Source of the DNA: Clusia tigrina
Taxonomy: Eukaryota; Arthropoda; Insecta; Diptera; Clusiidae
Direction: 5' to 3'
DNA: 64,000 nt
Assembly (NCBI GenBank): GCA_920105625.2
Contig: CAKKTE020000052.1
Location: forward strand, 372,001 to 436,000
The position numbers and the translations under genes are program-made. Below the pieces are notes generated by a model. It was given only the letters and a program-made list of their open reading frames with translations, searched no databases and had not been told where the DNA came from. Positions 1 through 11,924 of this stretch are shown here, piece after piece. Within the stretch, counting starts at the first letter, position 1, and each line of letters begins with the position of its first letter.

Positions 1-782
1 TGCTTGTAAATTTTTACTGGAGCGTCATAAAACCTTGAAATTTTGTAACAATAAAGTACTCGAGCCTCTTGTCAATTTAAGCTATCGCTCAAAGCTATGC
101 TACCCTTGAATCCTAAATCAAACACTGATAAAATTTCAAATGGCCCTAACTTCTATACGGTACGTCCTACACCTATCAAAGTTTTCAACATACAAATGTT
201 TGTAACTTTTTACTGGAGCGCAATAAAACCTTGAAATTTTGTAACAATAAAGTACTCGAGCCTCTTGTCAATTTAAGCTATCGCTCAAAGCTATGCTACC
301 CTTTAGTCCCAAATCAAACACTGATAAAACTTCAAATGGCCCTAACTTCTATACGGTACGTCCTACACCTATCAAAGTTTGCAACATACAAATGCTTGTA
401 ACTTTTACTGGAGCGTCATAACACCTTGAAGTTTTGTAACAATAAAGACCTCGAGCCTCTTGTCAATTTAAGCTATTGCTCAAAACTATGCTACCCTTGA
501 GTCCTAAATCAAACAATTATAAAACTTCAAATGGCCCTAACTTCTATACGGCACGTCCTACACCTATCAAAGTTTGCAACATACAAATGCTTGTAACTTT
601 TTACTGGAGCGTCATAAAACCTTGATATTTTTGACAATAAAGTACTCGAGCCTCTTGTCAATTTAAGCTATAGCTCAAAGTTATGCTACCCTTGAGTCCG
701 AAATCAAACACTGATAATACTTCAAATGGCCCTAACTTCTATACGGTACGTCCTACACCTATCAAAGTTTGCAACATACAAA
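1..782 (+). repeat. 4-monomer higher-order repeat, 782 bp, copy 1
   Basis: Four monomers start at 1, 197, 393 and 588. The unit is 782 bp rather than 784 because two monomers are one base short: a four-T run in the 393 monomer, and the CTTGATATTTTTGAC variant in the 588 monomer. Other diagnostic variants are GCGCAATAAAACC in the second monomer, and TAACACC plus GACCTCGAG in the third. Because the window opens here, the block may extend to the left. Confidence 0.9.
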
Positions 783-1564
783 TGCTTGTAAATTTTTACT
801 GGAGCGTCATAAAACCTTAAACTTTTGTAACAATAAAGTACTCGAGCCTCTTGTCAATTTAAGCTATCGCTCAAAGCTATGCTACCCTTGAATCCTAAAT
901 CAAACACTGATAAAATTTCAAATGGCCCTAACTTCTATACGGTACGTCCTACACCTATCAAAGTTTGCAACATACAAATGTTTGTAACTTTTTACTGGAG
1001 CGCAATAAAACCTTGAAATTTTGTAACAATAAAGTACTCGAGCCTCTTGTCAATTTAAGCTATCGCTCAAAGCTATGCTACCCTTTAGTCCCAAATCAAA
1101 CACTGATAAAACTTCAAATGGCCCTAACTTCTATACGGTACGTCCTACACCTATCAAAGTTTGCAACATACAAATGCTTGTAACTTTTACTGGAGCGTCA
1201 TAACACCTTGAAGTTTTGTAACAATAAAGACCTCGAGCCTCTTGTCAATTTAAGCTATTGCTCAAAACTATGCTACCCTTGAGTCCTAAATCAAACAATT
1301 ATAAAACTTCAAATGGCCCTAACTTCTATACGGCACGTCCTACACCTATCAAAGTTTGCAACATACAAATGCTTGTAACTTTTTACTGGAGCGTCATAAA
1401 ACCTTGATATTTTTGACAATAAAGTACTCGAGCCTCTTGTCAATTTAAGCTATAGCTCAAAGTTATGCTACCCTTGAGTCCGAAATCAAACACTGATAAT
1501 ACTTCAAATGGCCCTAACTTCTATACGGTACGTCCTACACCTATCAAAGTTTGCAACATACAAA
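783..1564 (+). repeat. 4-monomer higher-order repeat, 782 bp, copy 2
   Basis: This is a near-identical copy of 1-782. All diagnostic variants recur at +782: GCGCAATAAAACC, TAACACC, GACCTCGAG and the short CTTGATATTTTTGAC. I noticed only about three substitutions: CCTTGAAATTTTG became CCTTAAACTTTTG in the first monomer (two changes), and GTTTTCAAC became GTTTGCAAC at the end of the first monomer. This is consistent with a recent tandem duplication. Confidence 0.9.
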
Positions 1565-1678
1565 TGCTTGTAAATTTTTACTGGAGCGTCATAAAACCTT
1601 AAACTTTTGTAACAATAAAGTACTCGAGCCTCTTGTCAATTTAAGCTATCGCTCAAAGCTATGCTACCCTTGAGTCCC
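1565..1678 (+). repeat. Stub of a third 782-bp HOR copy, joined to the next HOR family
   Basis: The monomer starting at 1565 begins like the 783 monomer (CCTTAAACTTTTG, GTACTCGAG). By about 1679 it has switched to the CCCAAATAAAACAATG variant that opens the 1959-bp HOR. The exact switch lies somewhere in 1623-1679, where both families are identical. It is a mosaic monomer of normal length, as expected from unequal exchange between homologous monomers. Confidence 0.75.
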
Positions 1679-3637
1679 AAATAAAACAATGATAAAACTT
1701 CAAATGGCCCTAACTTCTATACGGTACGTCATACAACTACCAAAGTTTGCAATATACAAATGCTAGTAACTTTTTACTGGAGCGTCATAAAACCTTGAAA
1801 TTTTGTAACAATAAAGTACTCGAGCCTCTTCTCAATTTAAGCTATCGCTCAAAGCTATGCTACCCTTTAGTCCCAAATCAAACACTGATAAAACTTCAAA
1901 TGGCCATAACTTCTATACGGTACGTCCTACACCTATCAAAGTTTGCAACATACAAATGCTTGTAAATTTTTACTGGAGCGTTATAAAACCTAGAAATTTT
2001 GTAACAACAAAGTACTCGAGCCTCTTCTCAATTTAAGCTATCGCTCATAGCTATGCTACCCTTGAGTCCCAAATCAAACACTGATAAAACTTCAAATGGC
2101 CCTAACTTCTATACGGTACGTCCTACACCTATCAAAGTTTGCAACATACAAATGCTCGTAAATTTTTACTGGAGCGTCATAAAACCTTGAAATTTTGTAA
2201 CAATAAAGTACTCGAGCCTCTTGTCAATTTCAGCTATCGCTCAAAGCTATGCTACCCTTGAGTCAAAAATCAAACACTGATAAAATTTCAAATGGCCCTA
2301 ACTTGTATACGATACGTCCTACACCTATCAAAGTTTGCAACATACAAATGCTTGTAACTTTTTACTGCAGCGTCATAAAACCTTGAAATTTTCTAACAAT
2401 AAAGTACTCGAGCCTCTTGTCAATTTAAGCTATCGCTCAAGGCTATGCTACCCTTGAGTCCCAAATCAAACACTGATAAAACTTCAAATGGCCCTAACTT
2501 CTATACGGTACGTCCTACCCCTATCAAAGTTTGCAACATACAAATGCTTGTAACTTTTTACTGGAGCGTCATAAAACCTTGAAATTTTGTAACAATAAAG
2601 TACTCGAACATCTTGTCAATTTAAGCTATCGCTCAAAGCTATGCTACCCTTGAGTCCCAAATCAAACACTGATAAAATTTCAAATGGCCCTAACTTCTAT
2701 ACGGTACGTCCTACGAATATCAAAGTTTGCAACATACAAATGCTTGTAACTTTTTACTGGAGCATCATAAAATCTTGAAATTTTGTAACAATAAAGTATT
2801 CGAGCCTCTTGTCAATTTAAGCTATCGCTCAAAGCTATGCTACCCTTGAATCCTAAATCAAACACTGATAAAATTTCAAATGGCCCTAACTTCTATACTG
2901 TACGTCCTACACCTATCAAAGTTTGCAACATACAAATGTTTGTAACTTTTTACTGGAGCGTCATAAAACCTTGAAATTTTGTAACAATAAAGTACTCGAG
3001 CCTCTTGTCAATTTAAGCTATCGCTCAAAGCTATGCTACCCTTGAGTCCCAAATCAAACAATGATAAAACTGCAAATGGCCCTAACTTCTATACGTTACA
3101 TCCTACACCTATCAAAGTTTGCAACATACAAATGCTTGTAACTTTTTACTGGAGCGTCATAAAACTTTGAAATTGTGTAACAATAAAGTACTCGAGCCTC
3201 TTCTCAATCAAAGCTATCGCTCAAAGCTATGCTACTCTTGAGTCCCAAATCAAACACTGATAAAACTTCCTATGGCCCTAACTTCTATACGGCACGTCCT
3301 ACACCTATCAAAGTTTGCAACATACAAATGCTTGTAACTTTTTACTGGAGCGTCATAAAATCTTGGTATTTTTGACAATAAAGTACTCGAGCCTCTTGTC
3401 AATTTAAGCTATAGCTCAAAGTTATGCTACCCTTGAGTCCGAAATCAAACACTGATAATACTTCAAGTGGCCCTAACTTCTATACGGTACGTCCTACACC
3501 TATCAAAGTTTGCAAAATACAAATGCTTGTAACTTTTGACTGGAGCGTCATAAAACGTTGAAATTTTGTAACAATAAAGACCTCGAGCCTCTTGTCAATT
3601 TAAGCTATCGCTCAAAGCTATGCTACCCTTGAGTCCC
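1679..3637 (+). repeat. 10-monomer HOR, 1959 bp, copy A
   Basis: Ten monomers follow in fixed order, with starts near 1761, 1957, 2153, 2349, 2545, 2741, 2937, 3133, 3329 and 3524. Markers: GCTAGTAAC plus AATATACAAATG in the first; GCGTTATAAAACC and the palindrome CATAGCTATG in the second; TTTCAGCTATCG in the third; a PstI site (CTGCAG) in the fourth; CTCGAACATC in the fifth; GTATTCGAG in the sixth; and the one-base-short CTTGGTATTTTTGAC in the ninth, which explains 1959 rather than 1960. The tenth has TTTTGACTGG and GACCTCGAG. Confidence 0.88.
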
Positions 3638-5596
3638 AAATAAAACAATGATAAAACTTCAAATGGCCCTAACTTCTATACGGTACGTCATACAACTACC
3701 AAAGTTTGCAATATACAAATGCTAGTAACTTTTTACTGGAGCGTCATAAAACCTTGAAATTTTGTAACAATAAAGTACTCGAGCCGCTTCTCAATTTAAG
3801 CTATCGCTCAAAGCTATGCTACCCTTTAGTCCCAAATCAAACACTGATAAAACTTCAAATGGCCCTAACTTCTATACGGTACGTCCTACACCTATCAAAG
3901 TTTGCAACATACAAATGCTTGTAAATTTTTACTGGAGCGTTATAAAACCTTGAAATTTTGTAACAATAAAGTACTCGAGCCTCTTCTCAATTTAAGCTAT
4001 AGCTCATAGCTATGCTACCCTTGAGTCCCAAATCAAACACTGATAAAACTTCAAATGGCCCTAACTTCTATACGGTACGTCCTACACCTATCAAAGTTTG
4101 CAACATACAAATGCTTGTAAATTTTTACTGGAGCGTCATAAAACCTTGAAATTTTGTAAAAATAAAGTACTCGAGCCTCTTGTCAATTTCAGCTATCGCT
4201 CAAAGCTATGCTACCCTTGAGTCCAAAATCAAACACTGATAAAATTTCAAATGGCCCTAACTTGTATACGATACGTCCTACACCTATCAAAGTTTGCAAC
4301 ATACAAATGCTTGTAACTTTTTACTGCAGCGTCATAAAACCTTGAAATTTTCTAACAATAAAGTACTCGAGCCTCTTGTCAATTTAAGCTATCGCTCAAG
4401 GCTATGCTACCCTTGAGTCCCAAATCAAACACTGATAAAACTTCAAATGGCCCTAACTTCTATACGGTACGTCCTACCCCTATCAAAGTTTGCAACATAC
4501 AAATGCTTGTAACTTTTTACTGGAGCGTCATAAAACCTTGAAATTTTGTAACAATAAAGTACTCGAACATCTTGTCAATTTAAGCTATCGCTCAAAGCTA
4601 TGCTACCCTTGAGTCCCAAATCAAACACTGATAAAATTTCAAATGGCCCTAACTTCTATACGGTACGTCCTACGAATATCAAAGTTTGCAACATACAAAT
4701 GCTTGTAACTTTTTACTGGAGCATCATAAAATCTTGAAATTTTGTAACAATAAAGTATTCGAGCCTCTTGTCAATTTAAGCTATCGCTCAAAGCTATGCT
4801 ACCCTTGAATCCTAAATCAAACACTGATAAAATTTCAAATGGCCCTAACTTCTATACTGTACGTCCTACACCTATCAAAGTTTGCAACATACAAATGTTT
4901 GTAACTTTTTACTGGAGCGTCATAAAACCTTGAAATTTTGTAACAATAAAGTACTCGAGCCTCTTGTCAATTTAAGCTATCGCTCAAAGCTATGCTACCC
5001 TTGAGTCCCAAATCAAACAATGATAAAACTGCAAATGGCCCTAACTTCTATACGTTACATCCTACACCTATCAAAGTTTGCAACATACAAATGCTTGTAA
5101 CTTTTTACTGGAGCGTCATAAAACTTTGAAATTGTGTAACAATAAAGTACTCGAGCCTCTTCTCAATCAAAGCTATCGCTCAAAGCTATGCTACTCTTGA
5201 GTCCCAAATCAAACACTGATAAAACTTCCTATGGCCCTAACTTCTATACGGCACGTCCTACACCTATCAAAGTTTGCAACATACAAATGCTTGTAACTTT
5301 TTACTGGAGCGTCATAAAACCTTGGTATTTTTGACAATAAAGTACTCGAGCCTCTTGTCAATTTAAGCTATAGCTCAAAGTTATGCTACCCTTGAGTCCG
5401 AAATCAAACACTGATAATACTTCAAGTGGCCCTAACTTCTATACGGTACGTCCTACACCTATCAAAGTTTGCAAAATACAAATGCTTGTAACTTTTGACT
5501 GGAGCGTCATAAAACGTTGAAATTTTGTAACAATAAAGACCTCGAGCCTCTTGTCAATTTAAGCTATCGCTCAAAGCTATGCTACCCTTGAGTCCC
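3638..5596 (+). repeat. 10-monomer HOR, 1959 bp, copy B
   Basis: This repeats 1679-3637 at +1959 with the same ordered set of ten monomers and only scattered substitutions. Examples are CTCTTCTC versus CCGCTTCTC in the first monomer, and TAACAATAAAG versus TAAAAATAAAG in the third. The pair shows a clean tandem duplication of the complete unit. Confidence 0.88.
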
Positions 5597-6380
5597 AAAT
5601 AAAACAATGATAAAACTTCAAATGGCCCTAACTTCTATACGGTACGTCATACAACTACCAAAGTTTGCAATATACAAATGCTAGTAACTTTTTACTGGAG
5701 CGTCATAAAACCTTGAAATTTTGTAACAATAAAGTACTCGAGCCGCTTCTCAATTTAAGCTATCGCTCAAAGCTATGCTACCCTTTAGTCCCAAATCAAA
5801 CACTGATAAAACTTCAAATGGCCCTAACTTCTATACGGTACGTCCTACACCTCTGAAAGTTTGCAACATACAAATGCTTGTAAATTTTTACTGGAGCGTT
5901 ATAAAACCTTGAAATTTTGTAACAATAAAGTACTCGAGCCTCTTCTCAATTTAAGCTATCGCTCATAGCTATGCTACCCTTGAGTCCCAAATCAAACACT
6001 GATAAAACTTCAAATGGCCCTAACTTCTATACGGTACGTCCTACACCTATCAAAGTTTGCAACATACAAATGCTTGTAAATTTTTACTGGAGCGTCATAA
6101 AACCTTGAAATTTTGTAAAAATAAAGTACTCGAGCCTCTTGTCAATTTCAGCTATCGCTCAAAGCTATGCTACCCTTGAGTCCAAAATCAAACACTGATA
6201 AAATTTCAAATGGCCCTAACTTGTATACGATACGTCCTACACCTATCAAAGTTTGCAACATACAAATGCTTGTAACTTTTTACTGCAGCGTCATAAAACC
6301 TTGAAATTTTCTAACAATAAAGTACTCGAGCCTCTTGTCAATTTAAGCTATCGCTCAAGGCTATGCTACCCTTGAGTCCC
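5597..6380 (+). repeat. Truncated 4-monomer derivative of the 1959-bp HOR (copy C)
   Basis: The unit begins again with its GCTAGTAAC monomer at 5679 and runs through the PstI-bearing fourth monomer at 6267. In mid-monomer (about 6381) it then jumps back to the CCCAAATAAAACAATG opening. Monomers five to ten are missing. Phase is kept (784 bp, exactly four monomers), so the deletion or exchange was in register. Confidence 0.82.
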
Positions 6381-7948
6381 AAATAAAACAATGATAAAAC
6401 TTCAAATGGCCCTAACTTCTATACGGTACGTCATACAACTACCAAAGTTTGCAATATACAAATGCTAGTAACTTTTTACTGGAGCGTCATAAAACCTTGA
6501 AATTTTGTAACAATAAAGTACTCGAGCCGCTTCTCAATTTAAGCTATCGCTTAAAGCTATGCTACCCTTTAGTCCCAAATCAAACACTGATAAAACTTCA
6601 AATGGCCCTAACTTCTATACGGTACGTCCTACACCTATCAAAGTTTGCAACATACAAATGCTTGTAAATTTTTACTGGAGCGTTATAAAACCTTGAAATT
6701 TTGTAACAATAAAGTACTCGAGCCTCTTCTCAATTTAAGCTATCGCTCATAGCTATGCTACCCTTGAGTCCCAAATCAAACACTGATAAAACTTCAAATG
6801 GCCCTAACTTCTATACGGTACGTCCTACACCTACCAAAGTTTGCAACATACAAATGCGTGTAAATTTTTACTGGAGCGTCATAAAACCTTGAAATTTTGT
6901 AAAAATAAAGTACTCGAGCCTCTTGTCAATTTCAGCTATCGCTCAAAGCTATGCTACCCTTGAGTCCAAAATCAAACACTGATAAAATTTCAAATGGCCC
7001 TAACTTGTATACGATACGTCCTACACCTATCAGAGTTTGCAACATACAAATGCTTGTAACTTTTTACTGCAGCGTCATAAAACCTTGAAATTTTCTAACA
7101 ATAAAGTACTCGAGCCTCTTGTCAATTTAAGCTATCGCTCAAGGCTATGCTACCTTTCAGTCCCAAATCAAACACTGATAAAACTTCAAATGGCCCTAAC
7201 TTCTATACGGTACGTCCTACCCCTATCAAAGTTTGCAACATACAAATGCTTGTAACTTTTTACTGGAGCGTCATAAAACCTTGAAATTTTGTAACAATAA
7301 AGTACTCGAGCATCTTGTCAATTTAAGCTATCGCTCAAAGCTATGCTACCCTTGAGTCCCAAATCAAACACTGATAAAACTTCAAATGGCCCTAACTTCT
7401 ATACGGTACGTCCTACACCTATCAAAGTTTGCAACATACAAATGCTTGTAAATTTTTACTGGAGCGTTATAAAACCTTGAAATTTTGTAACAATAAAGTA
7501 CTCGAGCCTCTTCTCAATTTAAGCTATCGCTCATAGCTATGCTACCCTTGAGTCCCAAATCAAACACTGATAAAACTTCAAATGGCCCTAACTTCTATAC
7601 GGTACGTCCTACACCTATCAAAGTTTGCAACATACAAATGCTTGTAAATTTTTACTGGAGCGTCATAAAACCTTGAAATTTTGTAAAAATAAAGTACTCG
7701 AGCCTCTTGTCAATTTCAGCTATCGCTCAAAGCTATGCTACCCTTGAGTCCAAAATCAAACACTGATAAAATTTCAAATGGCCCTAACTTGTATACGATA
7801 CGTCCTACACCTATCAAAGTTTGCAACATACAAATGCTTGTAACTTTTTACTGCAGCGTCATAAAACCTTGAAATTTTCTAACAATAAAGTACTCGAGCC
7901 TCTTGTCAATTTAAGCTATCGCTCAAGGCTATGCTACCCTTGAGTCCC
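6381..7948 (+). repeat. 8-monomer derivative of the 1959-bp HOR (copy D, 1568 bp)
   Basis: The order is monomers one to five of the 10-monomer HOR (6463, 6659, 6855, 7051, 7247), then a second run of two, three and four (7443, 7639, 7835), before the next GCTAGTAAC monomer at 8031. The repeated PstI-bearing monomer at 7051 and 7835 and the repeated GCGTTATAAAACC monomer at 6659 and 7443 show the internal reiteration. The spacing is exactly 1568 bp. Confidence 0.82.
7247..7442 (+). repeat. Reference monomer close to the array consensus (196 bp)
   Basis: This copy differs by one base from the consensus I derived by eye, so it serves as a reference. Landmarks: a T-run at 7257-7261; overlapping ScaI (AGTACT, 7301-7306) and XhoI (CTCGAG, 7305-7310) sites; an AATAAA hexamer at 7296-7301; a 13-bp-spaced direct repeat of AAGCTAT at 7325 and 7338; and the highly conserved GGCCCTAACTTCTATACGGT block in the last third. 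Consensus composition is A 65, C 47, G 26, T 58. The first and second halves share collinear short anchors about 99-104 bases apart, which suggests an older dimeric origin. 196 bp is about one nucleosome repeat length. No CENP-B-box-like motif (TTCGNNNNANNCGGG) was recognised. Confidence 0.9.
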
Positions 7949-9830
7949 AAATAAAACAATGATAAAACTTCAAATGGCCCTAACTTCTATACGGTACGTC
8001 ATACAACTACCAAAGTTTGCAATATACAAATGCTAGTAACTTTTTACTGGAGCGTCATAAAACCTTGAAATTTTGTAACAATAAAGTACTCGAGCCGCTT
8101 CTCAATTTAAGCTATCGCTTAAAGCTATGCTACCCTTTAGTCCCAAATCAAACACTGATAAAACTTCAAATGGCCCTAACTTCTATACGGTACGTCCTAC
8201 ACCTATCAAAGTTTGCAACATACAAATGCTTGTAAATTTTTACTGGAGCGTTATAAAACCTTGAAATTTTGTAACAATAAAGTACTCGAGCCTCTTCTCA
8301 ATCTAAGCTATCGCTCATAGCTATGCTACCCTTGAGTCCCAAATCAAACACTGATAAAACTTCAAATGGCCCTAACTTCTATACGGTACGTCCTACACCT
8401 ACCAAAGTTTGCAACATACAAATGCGTGTAAATTTTTACTGGAGCGTCATAAAACCTTGAAATTTTGTAAAAATAAAGTACTCGAGCCTCTTGTCAATTT
8501 CAGCTATCGCTCAAAGCTATGCTACCCTTGAGTCCAAAATCAAACACTGATAAAATTTCAAATGGCCCTAACTTGTATACGATACGTCCTACACCTATCA
8601 GAGTTTGCAACATACAAATGCTTGTAACTTTTTACTGCAGCGTCATAAAACCTTGAAATTTTCTAACAATAAAGTACTCGAGCCTCTTGTCAATTTAAGC
8701 TATCGCTCAAGGCTATGCTACCTTTCAGTCCCAAATCAAACACTGATAAAACTTCAAATGGCCCTAACTTCTATACGGTACGTCCTACCCCTATCAAAGT
8801 TTGCAACATACAAATGCTTGTAACTTTTTACTGGAGCGTCATAAAACCTTGAAATTTTGTAACAATAAAGTACTCGAGCATCTTGTCAATTTAAGCTATC
8901 GCTCAAAGCTATGCTACCCTTGAGTCCCAAATCAAACACTGATAAAATTTCAAATGGCCCTAACTTCTATACGGTACGTCCTACGAATATCAAAGTTTGC
9001 AACATACAAATGCTTGTAACTTTTTACTGGAGCGTCATAAAATCTTGAAATTTTGTAACAATAAAGTATTCGAGCCTCTTGTCAATTTAAGCTATCGCTC
9101 AAAGCTATGCTACCCTTGAATCCTAAATCAAACACTGATAAAATTTCAAATGGCCCTAACTTCTATACGGTACGTCCTACACCTATCAAAGTTTGCAACA
9201 TACAAATGTTTGTAACTTTTTACTGGAGCGTCATAAAACCTTGAAATTTTGTAACAATAAAGTACTCGAGCCTCTTGTCAATTTAATCTATCGCTCAAAG
9301 CTATGCTACCCTTGAGTCCCAAATCAAACAATGATAAAACTGCAAATGGCCCTAACTTCTATACGTTACATCCTACACCTATCAAAGTTTGCAACATACA
9401 AATGCTTGTAACTTTTTACTGGAGCGTCATAAAACTTAGAAATTGTGTAACAATAAAGTACTCGAGCCTCTTCTCAATCAAAGCTATCGCTCAAAGCTAT
9501 GCTACTCTTGAGTCCCAAATCAAACACTGATAAAACTTCAAATGGCCCTAACTTCTATACGGCACGTCCTACACCTATCAAAGTTTGCAACATACAAATG
9601 CTTGTAACTTTTTACTGGAGCGTCATAAAACCTTGGTATTTTTGACAATAAAGTACTCGAGCCTCTTGTCAATTTAAGCTATAGCTCAAAGTTATGCTAC
9701 CCTTGAGTCCGAAATCAAACACTGATAATACTTCAAATGGCCCTAACTTCTATACGGTACGTCCTACACCTATCAAAGTTTGCAAAATACAAATGCTTGT
9801 AACTTTTGACTGGAGCGTCATAAAACCTTG
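7949..9830 (+). repeat. 10-monomer HOR copy E, ending in a hybrid monomer
   Basis: Monomers one to nine follow in HOR order (8031 to 9599), including the PstI monomer at 8619, GTATTCGAG at about 9066 and the short CTTGGTATTTTTGAC at about 9632. The tenth monomer (start 9794) begins with the tenth-type TTTTGACTGG. It then carries the first-type CCGCTTCTC, so copy E runs into copy F without a separate first monomer. Confidence 0.82.
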
Positions 9831-9989
9831 AAATTTTGTAACAATAAAGTACTCGAGCCGCTTCTCAATTTAAGCTATCGCTCAAAGCTATGCTACCCTT
9901 TAGTCCCAAATCAAACACTGATAAAACTTCAAATGGCCCTAACTTCTATACGGTACGTCCTACACCTATCAAAGTTTGCAACATACAAA
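9794..9989 (+). repeat. Hybrid monomer joining HOR positions 10 and 1
   Basis: The left part matches the tenth monomer type (TTTTGACTGG, as at 3524 and 5483). The right part matches the first type (GAGCCGCTTCTC and GCTACCCTTTAG, as at 3720, 5679 and 6463). Length is a normal 196 bp. The crossover lies between about 9812 and 9855. This is a clear in-register unequal-exchange product, and it shortens the HOR by one monomer. Confidence 0.8.
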
Positions 9990-11559
9990 TGCTTGTAAAT
10001 TTTTACTGGAGCGTTATAAAACCTTGAAATTTTGTAACAATAAAGTACTCGAGCCTCTTCTCAATTTAAGCTATCGCTCATAGCTATGCTACCCTTGAGT
10101 CCCAAATCAAACACTGATAAAACTTCAAATGGCCCTAACTTCTATACGGTACGTCCTACACCTATCAAAGTTTGCAACATACAAATGCTTGTAAATTTTT
10201 ACTGGAGCGTCATAAAACCTTGAAATTTTGTAAAAATAAAGTACTCGAGCCTCTTGTCAATTTCAGCTATCGCTCAAAGCTATGCTACCCTTGAGTCCAA
10301 AATCAAACACTGATAAAATTTCAAATGGCCCTAACTTATATACGATACGTCCTACACCTATCAAAGTTTGCAACATACAAATGCTTGTAACTTTTTACTG
10401 CAGCGTCATAAAACCTTGAAATTGTCTAACAATAAAGTACTCGAGCCTCTTGTCAATTTAAGCTCTCGCTCAAGGCTATGCTACCCTTGAGTCCCAAATC
10501 AAACACTGATAAAACTTCAAATGGCCCTAACTTCTATACGGTACGTCCTACCCCTATCAAAGTTTGCAACATACAAATGCTTGTAACTTTTTACTGGAGC
10601 GTCATAAAACCTTGAAATTTTGTAACAATAAAGTACTCGAGCGCCTTTTGTTAATTTAAGCTATCGCTCAAAGCTATGCTACCCTTGAGTCCCAAATCAA
10701 ACACTGATAAAATTTCAAATGCCCCTAACTTCTATACGGTACGTCCTACGAATATCAAAGTTTGCAACATACAAATGCTTGTAACTTTTTACTGGAGCGT
10801 CATAAAATCTTGAAATTTTGTAACAATAAAGTATTCGAGCCTCTTGTCAATTTAAGCTATCGCTCAAAGCTATGCTACCCTTGAATCCTAAATCAAACAC
10901 TGATAAAATTTCAAATGGCCCTAACTTCTATACGGTACGTCCTACGCCTATCAAAGTTTGCAACATACAAATGTTTGTAACTTTTTACTGGAGCGTCATA
11001 AAACCTTGAAATTTTGTAACAATAAAGTACTCGAGCCTCTTGTCAATTTAAGCTATCGCTCAAAGCTATGCTACCCTTGAGTCCCAAATCAAACAATGAT
11101 AAAACTTCAAATGGCCCTAACTTCTATACGTTACATCCTACACCTATCAAAGTTTGCAACATACAAATGCTTGTAACTTTTTACTGGAGCGTCATAAAAC
11201 TTTGAAATTGTGTAACAATAAAGTACTCGAGCCTCTTCTCAATCAAAGCTATCGCTCAAAGCTATGCTACTCTTGAGTCCCAAATCAAACACTGATAAAA
11301 CTTCAAATGGCCCTAACTTCTATACGGCACGTCCTACACTTATCAAAGTTTGCAACATACAAATGCTTGTAACTTTTTACTGGAGCGTCATAAAACCTTG
11401 AAATTTTGTAACAATAAATTACTCGAGCCTCTTGTTAATTTAAGCTACAGCTCAAAGCTATGCTACCCTTGAGTCCCAAATCAAACACTGATAATACTTC
11501 AAATGGCCCTAACTTCTATACGGTACGTCCTACACCTATCAAAGTTTGCAACATACAAA
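9831..11559 (+). repeat. 10-monomer HOR copy F, diverged
   Basis: After the hybrid, HOR positions two to nine follow at 9990, 10186, 10382 (PstI variant CTGCAG), 10578, 10776, 10972, 11168 and 11364. The fifth position carries a unique two-base gain (GAGCGCCTTTTGTTAATT at about 10638). The ninth-type monomer here has a normal-length GAAATTTTGTAAC rather than the short variant. Copy F is more diverged than A and B. Confidence 0.72.
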
Positions 11560-11924
11560 TGCTTGTAACTTTTTACTGGAGCGTCATAAAACCTTGAAAT
11601 TTTGTAACAATAAAGTACTCGAGCCTCTTGTCAATTTAAGCTATCGCTCAAAGCTATGCTACCCTTGTGTCCCAAATCAAACACTGATAAAACTTCAAAT
11701 GGCCCTAACTTCTATACGGTACGTCCTACAACTACCAAAGTTTGCAACATACAAATGCTATTAACTTTTTACTGGAGCGTCATAAAACCTTGAAATTTTG
11801 TAACAATAAAGTACTCGAGCCTCTTCTCAATTTAAATTATCGCTCAAAGCTATGCTACCCTTGAGTCCCAAATAAAACAATGATAAAACTTCAAATGGCC
11901 CTAACTTCTATACGGTACGTCCTA
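11560..11924 (+). repeat. Transitional monomers between HOR families
   Basis: About two monomers start at 11560 (CTACCCTTGTGTCCC, ending CCTACAACTACC) and 11756 (GCTATTAAC start). They do not fit the 1959-bp family and precede the first copy of the 2725-bp unit. The GCTATTAAC type recurs widely from 19.8 kb to the end of the window but is absent to the left of this point. Confidence 0.65.

Noticed and set aside
9303..9530. 75-codon ATG-initiated open frame
   Set aside because: It is a satellite frame beginning at the conserved ATGCTACCC. It is absent from neighbouring copies because of ordinary substitutions, and no protein family is recognisable.
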